Shown here one piece after another: positions 57,369-64,000 of a stretch of 64,000 nt of DNA. Numbering within the stretch: the stretch's first letter is position 1; every line of letters begins with the position of its first letter. The DNA comes from Pelodictyon luteolum DSM 273. Its GTDB lineage: Bacteria; Bacteroidota; Chlorobiia; Chlorobiales; Chlorobiaceae. Location: positions 1,303,001 to 1,367,000 of the forward strand of contig NC_007512.1 of assembly GCF_000012485.1 (NCBI RefSeq), in the 5' to 3' direction. The notes under the pieces are model-generated. The model had not been told where the DNA came from. It did not search any database and saw only the letters and a list, made by a program, of their open reading frames with translations. The position numbers and the translations under genes are program-made.

Positions 57369-57673
57369 GAGGGTTAATAAACGAAACATTCCAGGAGCCG
57401 GCAAGAAAAGTAGCAGAGAACCCGCCCGGAGGGGGGGCTCCCATATACCCTTATGATACGCCATATCGAAAGAATTATCAGAATCGGAACCGTGAATAAC
57501 GCCCCGGAGCCCGCCCTGAAGTTTGCAGTCCGCTTCATAAATCGTAAATTTCATCTTTACTATGACTTAGACTCCATCATAAGCCGGCACGCCGGTCCTG
57601 TTCTTTGGCCTTTTGCAGCATCGGCTTCCCTGAAGCCCGGATCTACTGTTCCTCACACCGGAACAGTGGATTT

Positions 57674-57697
57674 CGCACGTTCGCACGTTCGCACGTT
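57674..57697. repeat. Three perfect 8-bp direct repeats upstream of hppA
   Basis: cgcacgtt repeated exactly three times in tandem, ending 24 bp before the hppA start. Each copy holds the palindrome acgt. It could be a protein-binding array or a slippage tract in the untranslated leader. Confidence 0.85.
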
Positions 57698-57721
57698 CAA
57701 ACATCCAACAAAAAAAAAGCC

Positions 57722-59800
57722 ATGGACAATTCAACTGTGCTGTACGCAATTCCTCTCACCGGAGTACTTGCGCTGCTGTATGCCTTGTTCAAAGCCTCCT
57801 GGATTTCAAAGCAGCCGGAAGGTACTGAAAAAATGTCGACCATCGCCGGGCACATCGCCGACGGGGCCATTGCGTTCCTGAAGCGCGAGTACAAGGTCCT
57901 CGTCATCTTCGTCGCATCGGTTGCAGTTCTTCTCGCCTTCGCCAACAGCGGCAGAGAGGGTACATCCCCGATCATCGCCGTGAGCTTCGTCGTCGGAGCG
58001 TTCTGTTCCGCTTTGGCCGGATACTTCGGTATGAGGGTGGCGACGAAAGCCAATGTGCGCACCACCCATGCTGCAAGAACAGGCCTCGGAGAGGCACTCA
58101 ACATCGCCTTTTCGGGCGGTCTCGTCATGGGGCTTTCCGTCGTCGGACTTGGCATCATCGGCCTGTCCGGACTCTTCATCATCTACAGCCAGATGTTCAC
58201 GGACATGGCTGAAGTCATCAACCTCATATCCGGCTTTTCGCTCGGAGCATCTTCCATCGCGCTCTTTGCCCGCGTGGGTGGAGGCATCTACACCAAGGCG
58301 GCCGATGTCGGTGCCGACCTGGCAGGAAAGGTCTATGAAGGCATCCCGGAAGACGACCCCCGCAACCCCGCCACCATTGCCGACAACGTGGGCGACAATG
58401 TGGGTGACGTGGCCGGCATGGGCGCCGACCTTTTTGAGAGCTATGTAGGCTCGATCATCGGAACCATGGTGCTCGGTGCCGCGTTCATCCCCGTATTCAA
58501 CAGTATCGGGTTCCCCAACCCCATCGCCGCCGTCATGCTTCCGCTGGTGCTTGCCGCAGTCGGCATCCTGGTCTCCATCGCCGGATCGTTCCTCGTGAAG
58601 GTGAAAGAGGGAGGCAACCCGCAGACCGGCCTCAACATGGGCGAGTTCGGAGCATCCATCGTCATGGCGGTGCTCAGCTACTTCCTCATCACAGCATACC
58701 TCCCCGCAAGCTGGACGGCTGAGGGCATCGTCTACAGCTCGCTGAATGTTTTCTATGCCGTCATCATCGGTCTGGCCGCAGGCGTCATGATCGGCCTCAT
58801 CACCGAGTACTACTGCTCCACCGACAAGGCTCCGGTCATCGGCATCGCCCGCCAGAGCATCACCGGTGCGGCAACAACCATCATTGCAGGCCTCGGCGTC
58901 GGCATGATGTCGACGGCCCTTCCCGTCCTCGTGCTTGCTGCAGCAATCGTCGCCTCGCACTATTTTGCAGGCCTCTACGGCATCGCCATCGCAGCCCTCG
59001 GCATGCTCTCCGTCACCGGCATCCAGCTGGCCGTCGATGCCTACGGACCGATTTCCGACAACGCCGGCGGCATCGCCGAAATGGCAGGGCTCCCGGCCGA
59101 AGTGCGTGAACGGACCGACAAGCTTGACGCAGTCGGAAACACCACCGCCGCCATAGGCAAAGGCTTTGCCATCGGCAGCGCAGCCCTGACGGCCCTGGCC
59201 CTCTTCGCTGCTTACCGCCAGCAGGCCCACATCACCTCTCTCGACATCGCAGAGCCGATCATCATGGCAGGCCTGCTGATCGGTGCCATGCTGCCGTTCG
59301 TATTCAGCGCCATGGCCATGGGAGCGGTAGGGCGCGCAGCAAGCGACATGATCAACGAAGTCGGCCGCCAGTTCCGTGAAATCCCCGGCCTGCGCGAAGG
59401 AACTGCTCCTGCAGAGTTTGCGCACTGCGTCGACATCTCCACCAAGGCAGCCATCCGCGAAATGATCCTTCCCGGCCTCATGGGCGTGCTCGTTCCTGTA
59501 GTGGTCGGGTTCATATCCAAGGACATGCTCGGCGGTCTGCTTGCCGGCGTGACCTCATCGGGCGTGCTGATGGCCATCTTCCAGTCGAACGCCGGCGGTG
59601 CATGGGACAATGCCAAGAAACGCATCGAGGGCAAGATCGAGTTCGACGGAGTGGTTTACGGTAAAGGGTCCGATACCCACAAGGCCGCCGTTGTCGGCGA
59701 CACGGTGGGCGACCCGCTCAAGGATACCAGCGGCCCGAGCCTCAACATTCTTATGAAGCTGATTGCGGTTGTGGCGCTCGTGATTGCCCCGCTGCTTTGA
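57722..59800 (+). CDS. hppA: Membrane-bound ion-pumping pyrophosphatase (K+-dependent type)
   Basis: A 692-residue integral membrane pyrophosphatase with about 16 TM segments. Substrate-binding motifs are [51 protein letters not shown] near 191-241 and [21 protein letters not shown] near the C-terminus. [10 protein letters not shown] (near 472) carries alanine where K+-independent enzymes have lysine, so it is the K+-dependent type. ADLFESY places Glu239 at the position typical of Na+-pumping members. Na+ translocation is therefore plausible; H+ cannot be excluded. The ATG at 57722 is used, not the longer open frame. Confidence 0.93.
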   Translation: MDNSTVLYAIPLTGVLALLYALFKASWISKQPEGTEKMSTIAGHIADGAIAFLKREYKVLVIFVASVAVLLAFANSGREGTSPIIAVSFVVGAFCSALAGYFGMRVATKANVRTTHAARTGLGEALNIAFSGGLVMGLSVVGLGIIGLSGLFIIYSQMFTDMAEVINLISGFSLGASSIALFARVGGGIYTKAADVGADLAGKVYEGIPEDDPRNPATIADNVGDNVGDVAGMGADLFESYVGSIIGTMVLGAAFIPVFNSIGFPNPIAAVMLPLVLAAVGILVSIAGSFLVKVKEGGNPQTGLNMGEFGASIVMAVLSYFLITAYLPASWTAEGIVYSSLNVFYAVIIGLAAGVMIGLITEYYCSTDKAPVIGIARQSITGAATTIIAGLGVGMMSTALPVLVLAAAIVASHYFAGLYGIAIAALGMLSVTGIQLAVDAYGPISDNAGGIAEMAGLPAEVRERTDKLDAVGNTTAAIGKGFAIGSAALTALALFAAYRQQAHITSLDIAEPIIMAGLLIGAMLPFVFSAMAMGAVGRAASDMINEVGRQFREIPGLREGTAPAEFAHCVDISTKAAIREMILPGLMGVLVPVVVGFISKDMLGGLLAGVTSSGVLMAIFQSNAGGAWDNAKKRIEGKIEFDGVVYGKGSDTHKAAVVGDTVGDPLKDTSGPSLNILMKLIAVVALVIAPLL

Positions 59801-59825
59801 TAACTCGGCAGCTTTTCGTACCATT

Positions 59826-59857
59826 GGACGGCCTTCAAATGAAGGCCGTCCCTGTTT
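59826..59857 (+). terminator. Rho-independent terminator after hppA
   Basis: ggacggccttc-aaat-gaaggccgtcc is a perfect 11-bp stem with a four-base loop, followed by ctgtttt. It lies 25 bp past the hppA stop and just before pth. Confidence 0.85.
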
Positions 59858-59884
59858 TCACCCTCTCTCTGAAGGTCTCAAGCA

Positions 59885-60457
59885 ATGAAACTCATCATCG
59901 GCCTCGGGAACCCTGAATCCCGTTACAACAATACCCGTCACAACATCGGCTTCGACCTTGTCGACAGCCTCGCCGCCGCGTTCGGCTCATCGTTCAGCTC
60001 CGGAAAGGGAAAATACCTTGCCGCAAAGATCACGCACCGTCAAGAGACCTTGATGCTCATCAAGCCGACCACCTACATGAACCTCTCGGGCCATGCCGTT
60101 GTGGCAGCAATGAACTTCCACAAGGTACAGAAGAACGACATCCTCGTCGTCTGCGATGACCTCAACCTCCCCTCCGGCACCATGCGCCTGCGCGCAAAAG
60201 GCTCGGCCGGCGGCCAGAACGGCCTGAAGCATATCATCGAATCGCTCGGAAGCGACGAGTTCGCGCGCCTTCGCATCGGCATCCGCCTTGGAGAGATGCC
60301 GCCGGGGTCGTTTTCGTCGTTTGTGCTGGGAAAATTCAGTGCGGAAGAGCGGGTTGTGATGGACCGGACACTCGAATCATGCCGGGAAGCCGTTCTGGAC
60401 TTTGCCAAAAACGGCATCGAGCACGCCATGAACCACTACAACAAGTCGGCAGAATAA
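59885..60457 (+). CDS. pth: Peptidyl-tRNA hydrolase
   Basis: A 190-residue enzyme recycling peptidyl-tRNA. MKLIIGLGNPESRYNNTRHNIGFDLVD carries the catalytic histidine region (His20), KPTTYMNLSGHAV near residue 60 and CDDLNLPSGTMRLRAKGSAGGQNGLKHI near 89 are the two other signatures. Complete. Confidence 0.97.
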   Translation: MKLIIGLGNPESRYNNTRHNIGFDLVDSLAAAFGSSFSSGKGKYLAAKITHRQETLMLIKPTTYMNLSGHAVVAAMNFHKVQKNDILVVCDDLNLPSGTMRLRAKGSAGGQNGLKHIIESLGSDEFARLRIGIRLGEMPPGSFSSFVLGKFSAEERVVMDRTLESCREAVLDFAKNGIEHAMNHYNKSAE

Positions 60458-60460
60458 CTT

Positions 60461-60490
60461 CAGAATGATTGCAGAATGATTGCAGAATGA
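60461..60490. repeat. 11-bp tandem repeat after pth
   Basis: cagaatgattg occurs twice and then a partial third copy (cagaatga). It lies in the 46 bp between the convergent pth and hydrolase genes. Confidence 0.85.
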
Positions 60491-60503
60491 CGCGCTCTCT
60501 CGT

Positions 60504-61349
60504 TCAGCAGGCAACGAGGCATGCGGGTGCAGCTTCCTCGATCCCGGCAACCGCATCCATACCTCCTGATATCTCCTGAAGGAACATGATTGCCCGGTGG
60601 TTGAATTCGACGGGCTGGTCGACGTTGCAGACATGGCCGCTGTTGGTGATGACCTGCAGAAAAGAGTTGGTATGCCGGGTAATGATGATGCGGACCGCCG
60701 GCAGGAACATATGGTCCTCCTCCCCCATCAGGTAGAGGGTGGGGATGCCGGTATCCTTTTCCTCAAAGTACCGCAGGAGCGGTGTGAGCTCATAGGTGAG
60801 CCGGAACCAGCGCATGAACTCTTTCTGCGCCACCTTTTTCGCCTCGTTCACAAAGAGCAGGCGCGACTTCTTGTGGCGCTCCCGCGGCATGATGATCCAG
60901 GCAAAGAAGCTGTAGAGCCACATGTAGGGCACCACACGCTTGAACATATTGCCGAGGGTGACGAGCACCTTGGCCCTGACGTTGAGCCGGATGATGGCCC
61001 CGCCCATCACCATGGAGCTGACCCGTTCGGGAGCCAGTTCGCTGAGGTTGCGGATGAGGATGGTGCCGAGGGAGATGCCGATGAAGTGGGCCTCACGGAT
61101 CTTGAGGGAGTCAAGCACCTCCAGAATGTCGCGGGTGATGTCCTCGAAGTTGTAGTGGCGGTCTTCCTTTGATCCGGCGACTGCCTTGGATCGCCCGTGG
61201 CCTCGAAGGTCGACGAGCAGCACGTTGAAGTGGCGGATGAACTCCTTGATCTGAAGGAACCATATCGAGGAACTTCCGCCTGCGCCGTGCACGAACACGA
61301 CCCACGGGGCCCCAGGTTCAACCAGTTGATATGTCTTGTAATGCAGCAT
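60504..61349 (-). CDS. Alpha/beta-hydrolase-fold protein
   Basis: A 281-residue hydrolase. Oxyanion loop VVFVHGAGGSSSIW; nucleophile elbow FIGISLGT with Ser93; a DLRGHGRSKA segment; the acid residue in LMGEEDHMFLPA and the histidine in TNSGHVCNVDQP complete the triad. Substrate unknown; family members include esterases and haloalkane-type hydrolases. Confidence 0.88.
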   Translation of the reverse strand: MLHYKTYQLVEPGAPWVVFVHGAGGSSSIWFLQIKEFIRHFNVLLVDLRGHGRSKAVAGSKEDRHYNFEDITRDILEVLDSLKIREAHFIGISLGTILIRNLSELAPERVSSMVMGGAIIRLNVRAKVLVTLGNMFKRVVPYMWLYSFFAWIIMPRERHKKSRLLFVNEAKKVAQKEFMRWFRLTYELTPLLRYFEEKDTGIPTLYLMGEEDHMFLPAVRIIITRHTNSFLQVITNSGHVCNVDQPVEFNHRAIMFLQEISGGMDAVAGIEEAAPACLVAC

Positions 61350-61427
61350 TGAAGAACACTTTTGAAACGCCGTTCTCTATAGTTACCCACTCCCTACCCC
61401 CTACTAACTCCGGAATGCCGGAAAACC

Positions 61428-61976
61428 TCACCCGTCTGCCCGAAACACCCGTACCAGCTCGAAAAGCGCCACGCCTGCGGCAACTGACACGTTCAGGGAG
61501 TGCTTGGTTCCGTACTGCGGAATTTCAAGAACCCCGTCCGAGAGCCTGAGCAGACTGTCATCAATCCCCTGAACCTCATTGCCGAGCACCAGGCAGAGGG
61601 GGAAATCAACAACCGAAAGCGACGTGTAGGGCCGGCTCCCTTCGGTAATTTCAAGGCCAAAGACCTTCCGGCCGGAAGCTTTCATCTCAAGAACCGCCCG
61701 GTGCGGGTCCGGGATGTACTCCCAGGGCATGCTCAAGTCGGCCCCGAGTGCGGTCTTCGAAATCTCCTTGCGCGGCGGTGTTGCCGTATAGCCCGAGAGG
61801 AGGATCTTTTCGATGCCTGCACAGTCGGCTGTCCGGAACAGTGAACCGACATTCCACATGCTCCTGATGTTGTGCAGGAGCAGCACGACGGGATGGCGGT
61901 CCGTGGGCGGATACTCGCCGGGGTCGAACCGCCCCATCTCACTGGCCTCAAGCTTGCGGAAGCCCTCCATTGCCAT
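61428..61976 (-). CDS. SpoU/TrmH-family RNA 2'-O-methyltransferase
   Basis: A 182-residue knotted SPOUT methyltransferase. LLLHNIRSMWNVGSLFRTADCAGIEKILL is motif 1, FPLCLVLGNEVQGIDDSLL motif 2 and IPQYGTKHSLNVSVAAGVALFEL motif 3, in order. RNA target not determined. Its start codon touches the hisC stop codon (0 bp between). Confidence 0.9.
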   Translation of the reverse strand: MAMEGFRKLEASEMGRFDPGEYPPTDRHPVVLLLHNIRSMWNVGSLFRTADCAGIEKILLSGYTATPPRKEISKTALGADLSMPWEYIPDPHRAVLEMKASGRKVFGLEITEGSRPYTSLSVVDFPLCLVLGNEVQGIDDSLLRLSDGVLEIPQYGTKHSLNVSVAAGVALFELVRVFRADG

Positions 61977-63050
61977 CTAGCGAAGCGCCCTGGAAAGCCC
62001 GTCGAGCAGGCGACGGTTCTCGTCCCGGAGACCGATGTTGCATCGCAGGCAACCCTCCATCAGCGGATATCCCGACACGTTCCGCACCAGAATACCCTCT
62101 CCACGAAGATGCTGGAAGACCGCCCTCGGATCGGCAACGCGGATGATGAGGAAGTTCGTGTCGCTCATGAACGGCTGCAGGCCATCCATTCCCTCAAGTT
62201 CAGAGTACATTCGTTCACGCTCATCCAGAATATACGATACCGAATCCTTAACAATAGAATAATTCGCGAGCACATGGCGGAGGGTGATCTCGGCAAGCCG
62301 GTTCGATGCGAACGGAATTTTGGGTTTTGTGAGCTCGGCCATCAGCGCTTCCGGCGCTATAGCGAAACCGATGCGCATGCCGGCAAGGGCAAGCGCCTTC
62401 GACATGGTTCTGAGGATCACCACGTTCGGAAGCTCATCGACTAAGGGAAGGGCTGAGGGATGGCGTGAAAACTCGATATAGGCCTCATCGACAAGCACGA
62501 TGGCACCGGACTCCGTGGCTATGCGCCGGATGTCATCAGGAGAAAGGGACTTACCGGTCGGGTTGTTCGGCGTGGAGAGCACGATGAGGTCCACAGCCTC
62601 AGCTTTAGCCCTTTCAAGAATAAGGTCGGCATCGAAATCCAGTCCCCGACGCATAGGCACTGAAACGATGTCGGCCTGCATGAGGAGGGCGATCTTCTCA
62701 TACAATGAAAACGAAGGCTCCGGAATCAGGATCCTGCGGCCCGGACCGAGACACGCCATGAATATGGTGTAGAGCAGCTCGTTCGAGCCGTTGCCCATGA
62801 TGACGCGGCCGGCCGGAACCCCCAGGAACTCCGCGTAGGCCTCGATCCCCCGGTAGGGCAGGATGTCGGGATAGCGGTTCCAGGGCTCGCGGACGAACTC
62901 TCTGGTGATGGCCTCCTTGAGCCACATCGGAACGTCAAAGGGACTCTCGTTCTGGTTGAGTTTCACAGGGGCCTCCTGGCCCCCCTCCACCACGTATGCG
63001 CCTATCTTCTGAAGAGCCGGATTGAGGTGTCGGTGGATGTCGTTCTGCAT
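61977..63050 (-). CDS. hisC: Histidinol-phosphate aminotransferase
   Basis: A 357-residue PLP enzyme of the histidine pathway (class I/II fold). The Schiff-base lysine is in LRTMSKALALAGMRIGF (Lys218). KLNQNESPFDVP, STPNNPTGKSLS and VDEAYIEFS are all typical of HisC. It could also act on aromatic precursors. Translated directly into the SpoU gene; no other his gene is in the window. Confidence 0.93.
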   Translation of the reverse strand: MQNDIHRHLNPALQKIGAYVVEGGQEAPVKLNQNESPFDVPMWLKEAITREFVREPWNRYPDILPYRGIEAYAEFLGVPAGRVIMGNGSNELLYTIFMACLGPGRRILIPEPSFSLYEKIALLMQADIVSVPMRRGLDFDADLILERAKAEAVDLIVLSTPNNPTGKSLSPDDIRRIATESGAIVLVDEAYIEFSRHPSALPLVDELPNVVILRTMSKALALAGMRIGFAIAPEALMAELTKPKIPFASNRLAEITLRHVLANYSIVKDSVSYILDERERMYSELEGMDGLQPFMSDTNFLIIRVADPRAVFQHLRGEGILVRNVSGYPLMEGCLRCNIGLRDENRRLLDGLSRALR

Positions 63051-63217
63051 GGGAATGCGGAGAGGAGTTGCTTACATATTGATTACGTTCTCTGGTCCGT
63101 TGAAAAATATCTTTTTCCGAGAATTCACGAAAATAAACTGGACAATGATCCTTTTTATTCGTACCTTAAAACAAGACAAAAAATATCCTGTATCTAAATC
63201 CTAGAAGGAGGACAACA

Positions 63218-63640
63218 ATGACGACGATCAAGAAATCCCCGATAGACCTGCTTGATGACATATACAGTCTTGCATACTGGATGACAGGCAGCGAGAAGGC
63301 CACAAGCGAGCTGGTCAACATGACCTATGTCAATGCCGATATGCGCTCTGAGGAAACCGCCATCCTCAAGACGTTCCGCGAGTGCTACATAGACCGGTAC
63401 GGCCAGGAAACAGACTTCTGCATCGACAGCATCGACTGCAAGCCGGAACGGAATCTTATGGCCGTGCTTCGCCAGTGGGCAGCCGACATAAAACTCAGCG
63501 TCCTGCTCAACGAGATTTCAGGGCTGAAGCACGCCGAGATCTCGGAAATCATCGGCAAACCGGTCGAGACCATCCGCACCTGGCTCTTCCTCGGCCGCAA
63601 GCTGCTTGTCTCCGACATGCTCCTGAAAGTCTCAGCCTGA
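63218..63640 (+). CDS. Short ECF-sigma-like protein
   Basis: A 140-residue protein resembling the ends of an ECF sigma factor. The N-terminus (DDIYSLAYWMTGSEKATSELVNMTYVNA) looks like region 2.1. The C-terminus (LLNEISGLKHAEISEIIGKPVETIRTWLFLGRKLL) matches region 4.2, the helix-turn-helix that reads the -35 element. The core of region 2 that melts the -10 is largely missing. It may be a regulator, a decoy or an anti-sigma partner rather than a working sigma factor. A ribosome site aggagg precedes the start and a terminator follows. Confidence 0.78.
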   Translation: MTTIKKSPIDLLDDIYSLAYWMTGSEKATSELVNMTYVNADMRSEETAILKTFRECYIDRYGQETDFCIDSIDCKPERNLMAVLRQWAADIKLSVLLNEISGLKHAEISEIIGKPVETIRTWLFLGRKLLVSDMLLKVSA

Positions 63641-63671
63641 GCCGCTCAGGGCCCCAATGCAACAGTCGTGC

Positions 63672-63703
63672 AAAGACCGCCCTCCTTCACCGGGCGGTCT
63701 TTT
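63672..63703 (+). terminator. Rho-independent terminator after the sigma-like gene
   Basis: aaagaccgccc and gggcggtcttt form a stem around an eight-base loop, followed by tttgtttt. It starts 31 bp after the stop codon. Confidence 0.9.
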
Positions 63704-63803
63704 GTTTTACGCCCTCCCTCACTATATTGGTCCTTAACTAGAGACGGTGCCCGCTGCAGGGAACCCAGAGGACAGCCCTGAGAACAATTTTCATCATCCC
63801 CGC

Positions 63804-64000
63804 ATGATCATCATCACCGGCGGCGCAGGATTCATAGGAAGCGCCATGCTTGCCGAACTCAACATCCTCGGAGAGGAAAACGTCACGATCGTTGACGAGC
63901 TCGGCCTCACCACCCCGCCGAAGTGGCGCAACCTCTCCGGACTAAGATACCGGGACTTCATCCATAAAGACGACTTCCCCGCCCTGCTTCAGCGCCATGC
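63804..64000 (+). CDS. NAD-dependent epimerase, probably ADP-glyceromanno-heptose 6-epimerase, N-terminal part
   Basis: Open frame from ATG 63804 to the window edge (about 65 residues). MIIITGGAGFIGSAMLAEL is the short-chain-dehydrogenase GGxGFIG loop. VTIVDELGLTTPPKWRNLSGLRYRDFIHKDDFPALL closely follows the HldD/RfaD pattern (VDNLxxxxKxxNLxxLxxxDYxDK). HldD makes the L,D-heptose of lipopolysaccharide, which fits a Gram-negative cell. Full domain and active site are outside the window. Confidence 0.8.
   Translation, partial: MIIITGGAGFIGSAMLAELNILGEENVTIVDELGLTTPPKWRNLSGLRYRDFIHKDDFPALLQRH

Noticed and set aside
57806-59425. Long minus-strand ORF (539 codons) opposite hppA
   Set aside because: Its composition is that of a reverse-frame shadow (many Asp/His/Gly from complementing membrane codons) and hppA on the other strand is unmistakable.

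Overview
The window is a 64 kb stretch of chromosome, fairly G+C-rich and densely coded, with no rRNA, no CRISPR array and no intact prophage. Gene content points to an anaerobic Gram-negative bacterium of the green sulfur type (Chlorobiaceae, perhaps near Chlorobium/Pelodictyon luteolum). The pointers are a complete RNF complex, a K+-dependent-type membrane pyrophosphatase, an ArsA/Get3-like ATPase, an octaheme cytochrome c with a b-type cytochrome, a split transketolase and LPS heptose synthesis. The taxon is an inference from content and resemblance; no marker gene settles it.

Layout. 0-7.3 kb: the start of a Na/Pi-cotransporter-like gene, an SRPBCC protein, a cobalamin/iron-type binding lipoprotein, an MFS exporter, a Gfo/Idh/MocA oxidoreductase, a CCA-adding-type nucleotidyltransferase and purB. 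7.3-13.8 kb: rseC-rnfBCDGEA-apbE, a full ion-pumping ferredoxin:NAD module with its flavin-attaching enzyme. 13.8-14.3 kb: a gene-free, highly structured stretch that may be a group II intron remnant. 14.3-22.2 kb: pgi, an anti-sigma-type ATPase, an amtB-PII-porin nitrogen module, an orphan AbrB-type antitoxin, a GNAT-like protein, a small membrane protein and DAHP synthase. 22.2-26.8 kb: the most disturbed region, with decayed coding fragments, an IS3 remnant and one large PAS-PAS-GAF hybrid histidine kinase. 26.8-36.9 kb: arsA-like gene, mltD-like gene, truA, a GlgE-like GH13 protein with altered catalytic motifs, a PfkB kinase, an SSS symporter, maf and miaA. 37-42.1 kb: small conserved protein, DUF481 outer-membrane protein, STAS protein with an acidic/AT-hook tail, Cfa, and a DUF1343 (NamZ-like) gene with no normal start codon. 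42-51.3 kb: a minus-strand housekeeping run (initiator tRNA, metG, PSP1 protein, PlsC-like, aspartate aminotransferase, coaD, rsmD, transketolase N-half, dedA, purC and a hypothetical). 51.3-54.8 kb: a secreted EEP-family nuclease/phosphatase and the octaheme cytochrome c/cytochrome b pair. 54.8-64 kb: umuDC with a DUF1848 gene, hppA, pth, an alpha/beta hydrolase, a SpoU methyltransferase, hisC, a sigma-like mini-protein and the start of hldD.

How it works together. Several products could share a sodium economy: the RNF complex and the pyrophosphatase as pumps, the SSS symporter and Na/Pi-type protein as users. ApbE beside RNF supplies covalent FMN. AmtB, PII and a porin form an ammonium-uptake unit, but this PII lacks the tyrosine that is uridylylated in enteric bacteria. 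The octaheme cytochrome and its b-type partner look like a quinol-linked periplasmic reductase. No single completely new system stands out. The best leads are the GH13-like protein with a missing catalytic aspartate, the STAS/AT-hook protein, the structured 13.8-14.3 kb element, the metG-tRNA-fMet linkage, umuDC coupled to DUF1848, and the decayed 22-26.5 kb region.
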